From: an uncultured Clostridia bacterium | Lineage (GTDB): Bacteria; Bacillota; Clostridia; Christensenellales; Borkfalkiaceae | Assembly (NCBI GenBank): GCA_947625555.1 | Contig: CANQOT010000005.1 | Location: 1-64,000 of the forward strand | Length of the DNA: 64,000 nt | Reading direction: 5' to 3' | Shown: in pieces, positions 43,661 through 53,616 of the stretch | How the letters are laid out: each line of letters begins with the position of its first letter | How positions within the stretch are numbered: the stretch's first letter is position 1 | The notes under the pieces: model-generated | Told to the model about the DNA's origin: nothing | Seen by the model: only the letters and a program-made list of their open reading frames with translations | The model's database searches: none | Made by a program: the position numbers and the translations under genes

Positions 43661-45436
43661 TTATTTGCGGAATACGAGCACGCTGAAACTGTGCGGCGGG
43701 AGGAGCGCGGAACGGGGGGCGGCGGGGGCGATATCGCGGGCACACACCCTCTCGGGCTCCCCTTCGCAGTTGAAGGCACCCGTCTCCCCCTCCATGCGGA
43801 TGATACGGGTGAGCATGCCGAACTCAAAATCCCCCTCGATCTCGGCCTGTACGCTCTCCGCCGAGGTGTTGACGAGTTTGACGAAGGTGAAGCCTTCGCG
43901 CTCGGATGCGGCGGCAACGACCTCTTCGTTCTCCGTTTGGATCTGCACGATTAGCTCGCCCGTATAGAGGCTGAACAGCTTCTGCACATAGTAGCTCGGC
44001 GAACCGAATGAGGCGCTCCCGTCGAACCAGATGAGGGCGGGCGTGCGCTGCGCATAGCCGATGCGTGCAAAGAGCGGCGCGAAGCTCTTGAAGGGTACCA
44101 TGTCCGCATGGCGTTCCAAGGACGTCAGACATGCTGCCTCCGCAAGCGCTCCCTCCCATGTGCCCGAAGCGGGCGTCCGGTCTCCCATTTTCGAGGAGGC
44201 GGAAAGTTCGAGGAAGGTCTTTTCGGAGGGGATTTGCAAAGCGGACGGGAGCTTTTCGGGGGGAAGGGAAAGGCGTTCCCACGCAAGATCCCCCTCTTTG
44301 CCGAAAAGGATGAGTTTGACGGCGCTCGCCGCGCGGATGCGGGCAGCAAAGGCCGCCACGGTCTCGGGCGGTGCGCCGTCCTCCACGGCAAGGCACGTCA
44401 CGTTGAAGGGGGCGGAGTGGCCGAGCTCGTCGCGCAAACTCCCCCACATCGTATCCTTATCGCCGTTTGCGAACTCGATGAGGTCGAGCGCATCCTGCAC
44501 GCATGCCTCAAATTCGGGATCGCCCGCGGGCAGATCGGGGAGCATGACGGTGGGAACGGGCCGTGCGCCGAGGTATTCGGCAAGGCGGAAGCACTCGAAA
44601 TAGCCGAGGCCGAGCGTCTGCCCGTAGTGCGCGTAGGGCGAGGTGAAGTTGTTTTCCTCCGTAGCGTCCTGCGCCGCCCAAGGGTTCCACGTCTGGCGGC
44701 GGCGTTCCCCGGGCCATACCGAATCCTTCCACGGATAGGGATTGAGGCTGCTGCCGGGGACATGCCCGCCCGCAAAGCGCAAAAACTTGGGCTTCATCTC
44801 TTTGAGGAGCTCCACGAGGTCGCGGCGGAACACCCCCAAAATGGCGTTTTCGGGGAGCATGGAGAAGTCGTTCGCATGTACCATGCCCGCCTTGCGGAGG
44901 GTAAAGACAAATTCGCCCCCCTCCACATCCGCCGGGCTCTTGAACTTCACTTCGTAGTGCGTCCACTTGCCGTTGGGCTTGATCTTGACCTTTTTGACGG
45001 CCACGGGCGCGCCGTCCTTATAGACGCCCACGAAGGCGAGATCTTTATAATCGTAGGAGCGGACGAAGAACCTGACGCGGTATTCCGTCCCGCGGGAGAG
45101 CTTGATGCCGCCGAAGGCCCTGTTCTTCATGCCGACGCCGTCCACATCGGCGACGACGCGCATATAGTGCGGATTTTCGGCGAAGAGGGGGCGGTCGGTT
45201 TTGAGCTTCAAGGCGACGTCCGCGCCCGCGGGCCACGGCTCCCAGCCGTAGGCGCCGCCCGTGGAGAGGGAGATCCTTCCCCCTTCCGCCTTCACTTCCT
45301 TCGCCTCGAAATTGCGGTTTTCGAGCATCTCGGCAAAAAGTCCGCCGTCAAAGGCGTAGTTGACGTCCTCGAGCGAGATACCGAAGCCGCTCTGCTTGGC
45401 GGGGATCATGCTGTTTTCGCTGATGAAAACTTTCAT
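43661..45436 (-). CDS. GH51-like (alpha-L-arabinofuranosidase family) protein, probably catalytically inactive
   Basis: A 591-residue cytosolic protein (no signal peptide) with the GH51 layout: N-terminal carbohydrate-binding-like beta domain (about 50-190), TIM barrel (about 195-460) and C-terminal beta domain. Conserved framework includes FLRFAGGHV, LIEFANGDKDTMWGSLRDELGH, ALAEAACLTSLERHADM and SYYVQKLFS. From family knowledge the acid/base Glu should lie in an L-E-I-G-N-E type motif; here the position reads CLAVEDG (348-354). The nucleophile region, normally V-G-E-Y, reads FLELSAS (408-414). So both catalytic glutamates appear displaced or lost, and the protein may be a sugar-binding pseudoenzyme. 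Upstream lies a long inverted repeat. Confidence 0.8.
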   Translation of the reverse strand: MKVFISENSMIPAKQSGFGISLEDVNYAFDGGLFAEMLENRNFEAKEVKAEGGRISLSTGGAYGWEPWPAGADVALKLKTDRPLFAENPHYMRVVADVDGVGMKNRAFGGIKLSRGTEYRVRFFVRSYDYKDLAFVGVYKDGAPVAVKKVKIKPNGKWTHYEVKFKSPADVEGGEFVFTLRKAGMVHANDFSMLPENAILGVFRRDLVELLKEMKPKFLRFAGGHVPGSSLNPYPWKDSVWPGERRRQTWNPWAAQDATEENNFTSPYAHYGQTLGLGYFECFRLAEYLGARPVPTVMLPDLPAGDPEFEACVQDALDLIEFANGDKDTMWGSLRDELGHSAPFNVTCLAVEDGAPPETVAAFAARIRAASAVKLILFGKEGDLAWERLSLPPEKLPSALQIPSEKTFLELSASSKMGDRTPASGTWEGALAEAACLTSLERHADMVPFKSFAPLFARIGYAQRTPALIWFDGSASFGSPSYYVQKLFSLYTGELIVQIQTENEEVVAAASEREGFTFVKLVNTSAESVQAEIEGDFEFGMLTRIIRMEGETGAFNCEGEPERVCARDIAPAAPRSALLPPHSFSVLVFRK

Positions 45437-45456
45437 AAAAACTCCTTTGCCTGTTT

Positions 45457-45516
45457 CGCAAATTTCTTTTTATCAGAAGCCCCCTGCGGGGCAAAATAAG
45501 GGCAAAGAAATTTGCG
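45457..45516. repeat. Long nested inverted repeat upstream of the GH51-like gene
   Basis: CGCAAATTTCTTT (45457-45469) and its exact complement AAAGAAATTTGCG (45504-45516) flank 34 bp that contain a second small hairpin GCCCC-CTGC-GGGGC. It starts 21 bp before the ATG, so in mRNA it would form a leader structure close to the ribosome site AAGGAG. Confidence 0.8.
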
Positions 45517-45737
45517 AGGGGTTAAGTACCGACATCTCAAAGCCGCGTCGGCCGCTGCTTTGCTCTGTTCTCAAAGACATCAAGCGTGCGGTGGCTTGGC
45601 AAATGGGGACGCCCACGGCGGAAATCAATTCCGCCTAAGGCAACTCATTGGAAGCAAGGGCGCCTTTCGGGGTGAGGGCTGCGTATTGGAGGATTCTCCC
45701 GCCCAGAAGCCGCGATCGGGGCGGAAGGTTTACCCGT
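45517..45737. other. Gene-free stretch with local RNA-like structure
   Basis: I see no protein gene. A perfect hairpin GGCGGAA-ATCAA-TTCCGCC lies near 45618-45636 and further short complementary segments surround it. The length and GC-rich pairing would allow a small structured RNA (6S-like size), but no family signature is recognisable. Confidence 0.3.
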
Positions 45738-45867
45738 TACCGTAAAACGCGGAGAAGCAAGCAAGACAAGGAGAAGGAGCATTTCCGCAGGGAGCGTACT
45801 TTTGCGTACGTGACCAAGGAAAGCGCACCTTCGACAAAGTATTGCGTAGCTTATACGCGTTTCGCTA
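45738..45867. repeat. 130-bp repeat, copy 3, ending at the nptA stop codon
   Basis: Begins TACCGTAAAACGCGG and ends TTCGC, sharing one base with the stop codon of the phosphate transporter gene. Very close to copy 1 from GCAAGCAAGAC to AAAGTATTGCG. Confidence 0.8.
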
Positions 45868-47553
45868 CTCTATGGAATGCGCGATGTAGGTGATATGGTC
45901 CGCCGCCCTCTCCAAATTCCCGACGAGACTGATGAACACGCTCGAATTTTGCGGCTGGCACTTGCCCTCGTTGAGGCGCTTGATGTGCCTGTCCAAGAGG
46001 TCCTTCCGCTCCCTGTCGATCTCGTCTTCAAGGCGGTCCACCGCGCCGAGCGCATTCCTGTCCCGCGAGAGGAAGGCGGCGAGGGAGAGCGTATAGAGGT
46101 TCCTCACATTCTCGAACATCACGCGGATGAGGCCGAGAAATTCATCCGAGAACACGAGCCCGTCGTCCACATAGTGGCGGGTATATTTGGTGAGGTTATC
46201 GGCGAGCTCGCCGATACGCATGATATCGCTGAATACATAGTGCAGGGTCGAGACCGTCTTTTCCTCCTCGATGACGAGGGGGGATGCCGAAAGTCTCACG
46301 AGATAGGCGCTCCCGACCTTGTTGGCGGCCGCGAGCGCGCGGTTGTGTTCCTGCACCTTTTCGGCTGCGCCCGTATCCTTCGCCATGAAGCCCGTAAAGG
46401 AGATATCGAGGGTATCCATGGCATAGGCGAGCATCTTGCCCGTCTCCTGATAGAGATAGTCGAGGGCGACGGAGGGCTGGCGCAAAAGCCTTTCGTCGGG
46501 CTCCGAGATGAGTTCGGCCACGGGCGGCTGCGTCCCCTCTTTGCGGACGCGCACAATGTGTTCGGCGAGCCAGACAAAGCCCTTCACGAAGGGAAGGAAG
46601 AGGAGGGTGCTCGTGACGTTGAAGAGGGTATGGAAGAAGGCGATCTGCATGCCCGCCGCCATATCCGTCTCGCCGAGCGTCATCGACCCCGCGGGGAAGA
46701 TGCCCGCGAGCACGGTATCGGCAAAGCCCTTCCAACAGACGAGGACGATCATGAAGATGATCGCGCCGAAGAGGTTGAACATAAAGTGGACGAGCGCCGC
46801 CCGCTTCGCATTGGGCGTGGCCCCGAGCGAGGAGATGAGCGCCGTGACGCAGGTGCCGATGTTCGAGCCGATGATGATGTAGAGGGCCGCGTTCCCGCCC
46901 CCGCCGATCGTAAGGCCCGAGGTCGCCATCGTGAGGATGATGGCGTTGACGGCCGTCGAGGACTGCACGAGCGCGGTGATCGCGATGCCGAGAAGGAGCA
47001 GCAGCGCGGGATTTTTGATGGCGGTGAGCACGCCCGAGATGGCCGCGTATTCGGCCGTCCCCTTCTCGAAAGAGAGGGCGCCCGACATAAATTTGAGGCC
47101 CACGAAGATGAGCCCGAAGGAGGCGATAACGAGCCCCGCCGTGACGACCTTCTCCTTCTTCGAGAACATCGTCATGAGGATGCCGACGGCGGCGAGCCCC
47201 AAAAAGAGGACGGTGATATCCGAGCCCCCGATGGCGATGACCCATGCGTTGAGCGTCGTCCCGATATTGGCGCCCATGATGATGGAAGTCGCCTGAAAGA
47301 GCGTCATGATGCCCGCGTTGACGAGGCCCACGACCATAACGGTAGTGAAGGCCGAACTCTGCCCGAGCACGGTGACGGCGGCGCCGATCCCGACGCCCGC
47401 AAAGCGGCTCTTCGCCGTCCTTGAAAGCATCTTGCGGAGCCTGCCGTGCGCGATCTTCGTCATATTTTCGGAGAGGATCTTCATGCCGACGAGGAAGGTA
47501 CCCATGCCTCCCAAGATCTGCATGACGATCTTAACGATGTCCCATGCTCCCAT
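45865..47553 (-). CDS. Na+/phosphate cotransporter with PhoU domain
   Basis: A 562-residue type II NaPi family transporter. Two inverted membrane repeats carry the signature glutamine-serine motifs LGQSSAFTTVMVVG and LVQSSTAVNAIILTMA; a third block GANIGTTLNAW/GSNIGTCVTAL is also duplicated. After eight or so helices, a cytosolic PhoU-like helical domain occupies about 345-555. Such proteins import phosphate with sodium or regulate it through PhoU. Stand-alone gene; the 130-bp repeat abuts its end. Confidence 0.92.
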   Translation of the reverse strand: MGAWDIVKIVMQILGGMGTFLVGMKILSENMTKIAHGRLRKMLSRTAKSRFAGVGIGAAVTVLGQSSAFTTVMVVGLVNAGIMTLFQATSIIMGANIGTTLNAWVIAIGGSDITVLFLGLAAVGILMTMFSKKEKVVTAGLVIASFGLIFVGLKFMSGALSFEKGTAEYAAISGVLTAIKNPALLLLLGIAITALVQSSTAVNAIILTMATSGLTIGGGGNAALYIIIGSNIGTCVTALISSLGATPNAKRAALVHFMFNLFGAIIFMIVLVCWKGFADTVLAGIFPAGSMTLGETDMAAGMQIAFFHTLFNVTSTLLFLPFVKGFVWLAEHIVRVRKEGTQPPVAELISEPDERLLRQPSVALDYLYQETGKMLAYAMDTLDISFTGFMAKDTGAAEKVQEHNRALAAANKVGSAYLVRLSASPLVIEEEKTVSTLHYVFSDIMRIGELADNLTKYTRHYVDDGLVFSDEFLGLIRVMFENVRNLYTLSLAAFLSRDRNALGAVDRLEDEIDRERKDLLDRHIKRLNEGKCQPQNSSVFISLVGNLERAADHITYIAHSIE

Positions 47554-47690
47554 GTTGCGATCCTTTGCGCGGAAAACGCTCTATCCTCATTATAAATTGC
47601 AAACAAGAACATTATAACAGGAAAAAGCGGCCTTTGTCACGCATTTTTCGCACATTGGGGAAAATTTTGCCGCCGCAGGAAAAGATAAGG

Positions 47691-47718
47691 GGCGCGCCGC
47701 ATAGGCGGCGCACCCCTC
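47691..47718 (-). terminator. Terminator of the topoisomerase operon
   Basis: GGGG-GCGCCGC and GCGGCGC-CCCC with an ATAG loop; TTATCTTTT follows on the minus strand. Confidence 0.65.
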
Positions 47719-47731
47719 GGGTCCCCTTTTA

Positions 47732-50167
47732 TCAGTCGTCGACGGTGCGGTATTTCATGGCGAAAACTTCCTTCGCCTGCCACGTGATGCCCTTCAAGGG
47801 CCTGCCCCGCGTATTGGTCGCGTCGATGGGCACATCTTCGGTACAGATCTCGGACATGGTACCGTCGTCCGTCGTCACGGCGAGCATATAGGGCACCGTC
47901 ACATAGTCGGCAAAGAGTACGCTCTCCCCTTTGAGCGAGGCGATCTGGACGCCCTTCCTGTAACGGGCGAGCGGATCGATCTGCGCCGCGATGACGCGCT
48001 TCCACCTGCCGCCCGTGACGGCCACGACGATCTCGCCCTCGCCGTCGATCTGCGCGGCAAAGATGACTTCGTCGCCGTCGCCGAGGTTCATGCCCTTCAC
48101 GCCTCCCGCGACGCGCCCCTGCATGGGGATATCGTCCTTCTTGGCGTTGAGGCACATGCCGCCCTTCGTGACGAAGAACACGGTGACGCCCTCTTCCTCG
48201 GAATCGTCCTCGACATTTACGACGGCATCGCCCTCGTTGAGGCGGATGGCCTGGAAGAAGTTCTTCGAGAGGTTGTATTCGCTCCACGCCGTCTTTTTAA
48301 GCATGCCCTGCCGCGTGATGAAGAGCAAATTCCCCTCGGAAGCGGCTTTGAGGACGGCGACGGGCTTTTCGCCCTTTTCGGCGTCGTCGAAGAGGTCGGA
48401 GAGCGCATAGCCCGTCTCCGTGAACTTCTTCGCGCAATCCATGCCGAAGATGCGGAAGCAGTTGCCGCGGTCGGAGAAGATGACGGCGAGTTCGTCCGAC
48501 ATCATCTTTGCGCTCTTGACGGCGACGGCATTCTTGCGGGTATTGGGCCCCACCGCCTTGTTCGCCGCCGCGAAGTTCTTCTCGGTGACGCACTTCACCT
48601 TGCCGTCCGCCGTGATCATGAAGATGCTCGCAACGCCGGGCTCGCGGATATCCGTGCGCTCGACGTCGGCCTCCGTCTCGCTCTCGGCAAGGGTGGACTT
48701 CCGCGGGGTACGGTATTTCTTTTTGATCTCCAAGAGCTCGTCCCGCACCACTTGCAGTTGCAATTTGTTGCTGTTGACGATGGCGGTGAGCTTTTCGATG
48801 AGCGCCATCAAGGCTTTGAGTTCCTCTTCGAGCTTGAACACTTCGAGCTTGGTGAGGCGGGCGAGACGGAGGTCGAGGATGGCCTGCGCCTGCCGTTCGG
48901 AGAGGTCGAAGCGGGCACGCAGTTTGTCGCGGGCGTCCGCCGTGGAATCGGCCCCCTTGATGATCTTAATGACCTCGTCGATGTTGCGCACCGCGATGAT
49001 GAGGCCCTCCAAAATATGGCAGCGCTCCTTGGCTTGGTTGAGGTCGAAGCGGGTGCGGCGCAAAATGACGTCGCGCTGGAAATCGACATAGTGGCGAATG
49101 ATATCCAAAAGCCCCATGAGCATGGGTTTTCCGCCCGCGATCGCCACCATATTGATGCCGAAGGTCACTTCGAGGTCGGTGTATTTATAGAGCGTTTTCA
49201 TGAGCTTGGGGATATCGGTATCCCCCCGCACTTCGACGACGGCGCGCATGCCGACGCGGTCGCTCTCGTCGGTGACGCGCAAGACGCCCGCGAGCTCCGT
49301 CTTTTTCTCCTCGCGCAGTTCCGCGATCTTGCGAAGCAGTGCGGACTTGTTCACCTGATAGGGAAGCTCGGTGATGACGATGAGCTTTTTATCCGCCTCC
49401 CCCGCTTCCACGCGGATCTTGGCGCGCAAAGTTATGCGCCCCTTGCCCGTCTTATAGGCCTGCGTGAGTTCGTTGGCGATGATGTACCCGCCCGTGGGGA
49501 AGTCGGGTGCGGGGATGTGCTTCATCATCCCCTCGAGGGTGATGCGGGGATTGTCGATGTAAGCGACGACGCCGTCGATGGCTTCGCCCAAATTGTGGGG
49601 CGGGATATTGGTCGCAAGCCCCACCGCGATGCCCGATGCCCCGTTCACGAGGAGATTGGGGAAGCGCCCGGGGAGCATATCGGGCTCCTTCAAGGAATCG
49701 TCGAAGTTGAGCGAGAAGGGAACGGTGTTTTTCTCGATATCGCGCAGAAGTTCGAGCGCGATGGGTTCGAGGCGCGCCTCGGTATAGCGCATCGCGGCCG
49801 CGGGGTCGCCGTCCACCGAGCCGAAATTGCCGTGCCCGTTGACGAGCGTCTTGCCCATGTTGAAGTCCTGCGCCATGCGCACCATGGCGTCGTAGACCGA
49901 GCTGTCCCCGTGGGGATGATACTTGCCCATGCAGTCGCCGACGATGCGCGCCGACTTCTTGTGCGGCTTGTCGGGCGTGAGCCCCATCTCGGACATGGTA
50001 TAGAGGATACGCCTCTGGACGGGCTTCAAGCCGTCCTCCACGCGGGGAAGGGCCCTATCCAGAATGACGAACTCCGCATAGGGGAGCATGGACTTGGGGA
50101 GCACCTCTTCGAGCGGGGTCACAAAGAGGTTGCCCGTAGGTTCGATTTTCTGTTCAGGCTTCTTCAT
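47732..50167 (-). CDS. parC: Type IIA topoisomerase A subunit, ParC/GyrA-like
   Basis: An 811-residue cleavage subunit. The quinolone region [15 protein letters not shown] keeps Ser and Asp at the usual resistance positions, and the catalytic Tyr is in AMRYTEARL. The C-terminal beta-pinwheel (about 500-810) lacks the QRRGGKG gyrase box; [12 protein letters not shown] is only a degenerate blade. This fits topoisomerase IV or a second gyrase-like enzyme better than the main gyrase. It overlaps the B-subunit gene by 14 bp. Confidence 0.9.
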   Translation of the reverse strand: MKKPEQKIEPTGNLFVTPLEEVLPKSMLPYAEFVILDRALPRVEDGLKPVQRRILYTMSEMGLTPDKPHKKSARIVGDCMGKYHPHGDSSVYDAMVRMAQDFNMGKTLVNGHGNFGSVDGDPAAAMRYTEARLEPIALELLRDIEKNTVPFSLNFDDSLKEPDMLPGRFPNLLVNGASGIAVGLATNIPPHNLGEAIDGVVAYIDNPRITLEGMMKHIPAPDFPTGGYIIANELTQAYKTGKGRITLRAKIRVEAGEADKKLIVITELPYQVNKSALLRKIAELREEKKTELAGVLRVTDESDRVGMRAVVEVRGDTDIPKLMKTLYKYTDLEVTFGINMVAIAGGKPMLMGLLDIIRHYVDFQRDVILRRTRFDLNQAKERCHILEGLIIAVRNIDEVIKIIKGADSTADARDKLRARFDLSERQAQAILDLRLARLTKLEVFKLEEELKALMALIEKLTAIVNSNKLQLQVVRDELLEIKKKYRTPRKSTLAESETEADVERTDIREPGVASIFMITADGKVKCVTEKNFAAANKAVGPNTRKNAVAVKSAKMMSDELAVIFSDRGNCFRIFGMDCAKKFTETGYALSDLFDDAEKGEKPVAVLKAASEGNLLFITRQGMLKKTAWSEYNLSKNFFQAIRLNEGDAVVNVEDDSEEEGVTVFFVTKGGMCLNAKKDDIPMQGRVAGGVKGMNLGDGDEVIFAAQIDGEGEIVVAVTGGRWKRVIAAQIDPLARYRKGVQIASLKGESVLFADYVTVPYMLAVTTDDGTMSEICTEDVPIDATNTRGRPLKGITWQAKEVFAMKYRTVDD

Positions 50168-52220
50168 TGCCGCCCTCCTTCTTGAGCTTTACGCGCTCCA
50201 TAAAGGTATCCTGTTTGTTGAAGTTTGCGTTGCGGGCGAGGAATTCCTTTCTGCCCTCGACGCGGTCGCCCATGAGCGTCGTGATCATGTTCTCGGCGGC
50301 GACGGCGTCCTCCAAAGTCACCTGCGTCAGATTGCGCCGCGCGGGGTCCAGCGTCGTCGTCCAGAGCTGTTCGGCGCTCATCTCGCCGAGCCCCTTATAG
50401 CGCTGAATGAGGTACCCCCTCCCCACTTTATCGATCTTTTCCTGCAATTCGTTGTCGTCGTAGGCGTATTCCTCGATGTTGCCGTTTTGTTTATACACCT
50501 TGTAGAGCGGCGGCATGCCGATGTAGACGTGCCCCGCCGAGACGAGCGGGCGCATATAGCGGAAGAAGAAGGTGAGCAGGATACATCGGATATGGAAGCC
50601 GTCTTGGTCGGCATCGGAGAGGATGATGACCTTGTGGTAGTTGAGTTTATCGAGGTTGAAGTCGCTCCCGATGCCCGCGCCGAGGGCCGAGATGATCGTC
50701 CTGATCTCCTCGTTGGCGAGGACTTGGTCGAGCCGCTTCTTTTCGACGTTCAGGGGCTTGCCGCGCAGGGGCAGGATGGATTGGAACTGCCGCACGCGGG
50801 CCTGTTTGGCGGTGCCGCCCGCCGAATCGCCCTCGACGATGAAGAGTTCGTTCTGTTCGGGTTTCTTGCCCGAGCATGCCGCAAGTTTGCCCACGAGCAT
50901 GAGCCCGTCGATGCTGTTTTTGGCGCGGGCGGTATCCTTGGCCTGCCGCGCCGCAATGCGCACGCGCGCCGCCCCCTGTGCCTTCTTGATAATCTCTTCG
51001 AACGCCCTCTTGAATTTGGGATCGGCGGCGAGCGTTTTGAGCCCCTCCACCGTGACGCTCTCGACGGGGGATTTTGCCTCGGGGTTGCCGAGCTTCGTCT
51101 TGGTCTGCCCCTCGAACTGTACGTTCTTCATCTTGATGGAGAGGACGGCGGTGAGCCCTTCGCGGAAGTCGTCGCCGAGGAAGTTGGGATCCTTGTCTTT
51201 GAGGAATTTATTGTCCCGCGCGAAGTCGTTGAGCATGCGGGTGAGCCCGCCGCGGAAGCCGATCTCGTGGAAGCCGCCCTCGGGCGTCGGGATGTTGTTG
51301 ACGAAGGAAAAGAGGCTCTCGGTAAACTCCGAAGTGTGCTGGATGGCGAACTCGACGAGGATGCCGTCGCGCTCCCCTTTATAATACAGGGGTTTGGAAT
51401 AGAGCTTGTTCTTGCCGTCGTTCAAAAAGTTTGCAAAGTCGGAGATGCCGCCGTCGTAGCGGAAGGTGGTGCTGTAAGGCTGCGTCGCGCCCAAGAGGTC
51501 GAGCTGGACGTCCTCCTCCGCCTTATCGCCCTTCGCGGCGTCGTACTCGTTCTGCGTGATGCGCTCGTCGGTGAGCGTGATGGTGAGCCCGCGGTTCAGA
51601 AAGGCGAGCTCTTCGAGGCGGTGCTCGACGGTTTCGAGGGAGAAGTCCACCGTGGAGAAAACGGCGTCGTCGGGCATGAACTGCACGAAGGTGCCGTGGC
51701 GCTTGGTACGCTGTTTGGTGTTGACGAGCGGCCCCGTCGGCACGCCCGAGATGTATTTTTTCTTCGCGCTGTCGTAGTAGGAATGAAATTCCATCTCCCA
51801 CGTCGTTCCCTCGCGCATGACGCGGACTTTGAGCCACTTCGAGAGGGCGTTGGTGACGGATGCGCCCACGCCGTGGAGGCCGCCCGAGAAGGAATAGTTG
51901 TGCTCGTCGAACTTTCCGCCCGCATGGAGCTGGGTAAAGACGACCTGCACGCCCGAGACCTTGGTCTTGGGGTGGATGTCGGTCGGGATCCCGCGGCCGT
52001 TGTCCTCGACGGAGACGCTGCCGTCCTTGTAGATGCGGACGTCGATCTTGTCCGCATAGCCGTTGGCGGCCTCGTCGATGGCGTTGTCGACGATCTCCCA
52101 AAGGATATGGTGGAGACCCTTGGGACCCGTCGACCCGATGTACATACCCGGGCGCAAGCGGACGGCATCCAATCCCTCCAATATGGTGATGTCGCTCGCG
52201 TCGTAGTGCCTGTTTTCCAT
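50154..52220 (-). CDS. parE: Type IIA topoisomerase B subunit, ParE/GyrB-like
   Basis: A 688-residue ATPase subunit. GHKL ATPase motifs: [46 protein letters not shown] motifs [18 protein letters not shown] and DADQDGFHI. With the next gene it forms the A2B2 enzyme that unlinks daughter chromosomes. The short leader holds GAAGAGG before the ATG. It is divergent from rubrerythrin. Confidence 0.92.
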   Translation of the reverse strand: MENRHYDASDITILEGLDAVRLRPGMYIGSTGPKGLHHILWEIVDNAIDEAANGYADKIDVRIYKDGSVSVEDNGRGIPTDIHPKTKVSGVQVVFTQLHAGGKFDEHNYSFSGGLHGVGASVTNALSKWLKVRVMREGTTWEMEFHSYYDSAKKKYISGVPTGPLVNTKQRTKRHGTFVQFMPDDAVFSTVDFSLETVEHRLEELAFLNRGLTITLTDERITQNEYDAAKGDKAEEDVQLDLLGATQPYSTTFRYDGGISDFANFLNDGKNKLYSKPLYYKGERDGILVEFAIQHTSEFTESLFSFVNNIPTPEGGFHEIGFRGGLTRMLNDFARDNKFLKDKDPNFLGDDFREGLTAVLSIKMKNVQFEGQTKTKLGNPEAKSPVESVTVEGLKTLAADPKFKRAFEEIIKKAQGAARVRIAARQAKDTARAKNSIDGLMLVGKLAACSGKKPEQNELFIVEGDSAGGTAKQARVRQFQSILPLRGKPLNVEKKRLDQVLANEEIRTIISALGAGIGSDFNLDKLNYHKVIILSDADQDGFHIRCILLTFFFRYMRPLVSAGHVYIGMPPLYKVYKQNGNIEEYAYDDNELQEKIDKVGRGYLIQRYKGLGEMSAEQLWTTTLDPARRNLTQVTLEDAVAAENMITTLMGDRVEGRKEFLARNANFNKQDTFMERVKLKKEGGNEEA

Positions 52221-52278
52221 AGTTACCTCTTCATGTAAATATTTTCGGGAATGCCGCAGGCGGCGGCAAAATTCCGTA

Positions 52279-52307
52279 TTGACTTTTTCTTCCGTTTATG
52301 ATATGCT
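52279..52307 (+). promoter_or_regulatory. Rubrerythrin promoter
   Basis: TTGACT (52279-52284), 17-bp spacer, TATGCT (52302-52307). Confidence 0.75.
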
Positions 52308-52314
52308 TCCCTAC

Positions 52315-52332
52315 GAGACAACGAATTGTCTC
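52315..52332 (+). promoter_or_regulatory. Inverted repeat at the rubrerythrin transcription start
   Basis: GAGACAA-CGAA-TTGTCTC, perfect 7-bp arms, beginning at the predicted +1 and ending 3 bp before the AAAGGAG ribosome site. It can be an operator or a 5'-end mRNA hairpin. Confidence 0.6.
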
Positions 52333-52346
52333 ACAAAGGAGATCGC

Positions 52347-52895
52347 ATGATGAATAAGAACAACCCTTACGCCGGAACAAAGACGGAAAAGAACCTTTGG
52401 GAGGCGTTCGCGGGCGAGAGCCAGGCCCGCAACAAGTACACCTATTTTGCCTCCGTCGCCAAGAAGAACGGCTACGAGCAGATCGCCGAACTCTTCCTGA
52501 AAACGGCCGACAACGAGAAGGAACACGCCAAACTTTGGTTCAAAGCGCTGGGCGAGCTCGGCACGACGGAAGAAAATCTCCTCGCCGCCGCCGAGGGCGA
52601 GAACGCCGAATGGACGGATATGTACGAACGCATGGCGCGCGAGGCCGAGGAAGAAGGCTTCACGGCGCTCGCCGCACAGTTCCGCGGGGTCGCCGCCATC
52701 GAGAAGGCGCATGAGGAACGCTACCGCGCCCTCCTCCACAACATCGAAGCCAAGCAGGTGTTCGAAAAGAGCGGCGTCACCGTCTGGGAATGCCGCAACT
52801 GCGGCCACATCGTCGTCGGGACGACTGCCCCCGAGGTGTGCCCCGTCTGCAACCATCCGCAGGCCTTCTTCGAAGTGAAGAAAGAAAATTATTGA
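52347..52895 (+). CDS. rbr: Rubrerythrin
   Basis: A 182-residue peroxide-scavenging protein of anaerobes, reducing H2O2 to water. Diiron ligands are visible as [32 protein letters not shown] and IEKAHEERY; the C-terminal rubredoxin-like Fe(Cys)4 site is CRNCGH and CPVCNHP. Start is the first ATG of the ATGATG pair, with AAAGGAG 6 bp upstream. Confidence 0.96.
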   Translation: MMNKNNPYAGTKTEKNLWEAFAGESQARNKYTYFASVAKKNGYEQIAELFLKTADNEKEHAKLWFKALGELGTTEENLLAAAEGENAEWTDMYERMAREAEEEGFTALAAQFRGVAAIEKAHEERYRALLHNIEAKQVFEKSGVTVWECRNCGHIVVGTTAPEVCPVCNHPQAFFEVKKENY

Positions 52896-52911
52896 TAGGT
52901 CCCCACCTTCG

Positions 52912-52939
52912 CCGTCCGCCCCGTGCGGACGGTTTTTTT
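52912..52939 (+). terminator. Terminator of rubrerythrin
   Basis: CCGTCCGC and GCGGACGG arms followed by seven T. Confidence 0.9.
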
Positions 52940-53615
52940 ATAGCGAACGGATGACGGAGAGCGCCTCGGGATAGTTCCTTGCGGTATGGCCGGCAAAGTT
53001 GCCGCCCTCCCTGCGCGGAAGATAGAGGATGAAGTCGATCCCCGCGTTCTTTGCGCATACCATGTCCGAGGTCAGGCTATCGCCGATCCATACGGCGCGG
53101 CTTCGGTCGAACCCCTCGATGTGCGAGATCACATAGTCCGAGAAGGCCTTCGAGGGCTTCTCCGCCCCGATGGTCTCCGAGATGAAGGCGGCGGTGATAT
53201 AGGGCAAAAAGCCCGCATCCTGCAAGTGCCGCTCCTGAATGGCGGCGCCGCCGTTGGAGACGATATAGATCTTGCCGCGCGCGGCGAGCGCTTCCAAAAA
53301 TGCCCCTGCGCCCGCAAACGGAAAGCATACGAAGGGGAAATTCCGCCAATAGGCATCCGCAACGGCGGAGGCGTCCGCGTCGATGCGAAATTCTTCGAAC
53401 AGGTCGCGGAAACGGCGGACCTTCAATTCTTCGCGCGAGATGCCGCCCCGCTCCAACAGCCGCCAAAGCCCCTCGTTGATCGCATGGAACCGGGCATAGA
53501 CGCCGTCATTACAGGGAAGGCCGAAGGAGGCCAACGTCCCGCGGAAATTCTCCCGCTCCGCCCGTTCGAAATCGAAGAGGGTATCGTCCATATCGAGGAG
53601 AAAGATATCCTTCAT
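52938..53615 (-). CDS. HAD-family phosphatase, YjjG-like
   Basis: A 225-residue haloacid dehalogenase-type hydrolase. Motif I DMDDTLFDFE with nucleophile Asp, motif II IVSNGG, motif III Lys in AEKPSKAF and motif IV WIGDSLTSDM are intact, with a helical cap between. YjjG homologues are nucleotide 5'-phosphatases acting on non-canonical pyrimidines. The gene follows the helicase gene with a 1-bp gap. Confidence 0.9.
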   Translation of the reverse strand: MKDIFLLDMDDTLFDFERAERENFRGTLASFGLPCNDGVYARFHAINEGLWRLLERGGISREELKVRRFRDLFEEFRIDADASAVADAYWRNFPFVCFPFAGAGAFLEALAARGKIYIVSNGGAAIQERHLQDAGFLPYITAAFISETIGAEKPSKAFSDYVISHIEGFDRSRAVWIGDSLTSDMVCAKNAGIDFILYLPRREGGNFAGHTARNYPEALSVIRSL

Positions 53616-53616
53616 C

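Noticed and set aside
45517..45737. Identification as 6S, SRP or tmRNA
   Set aside because: None of their conserved sequence blocks is visible; only generic hairpins are seen.
45360..45745. Short plus-strand open frames between the GH51-like and phosphate transporter genes
   Set aside because: They overlap the inverted repeat and the 130-bp repeat, with no ribosome site and no similarity to a known protein.
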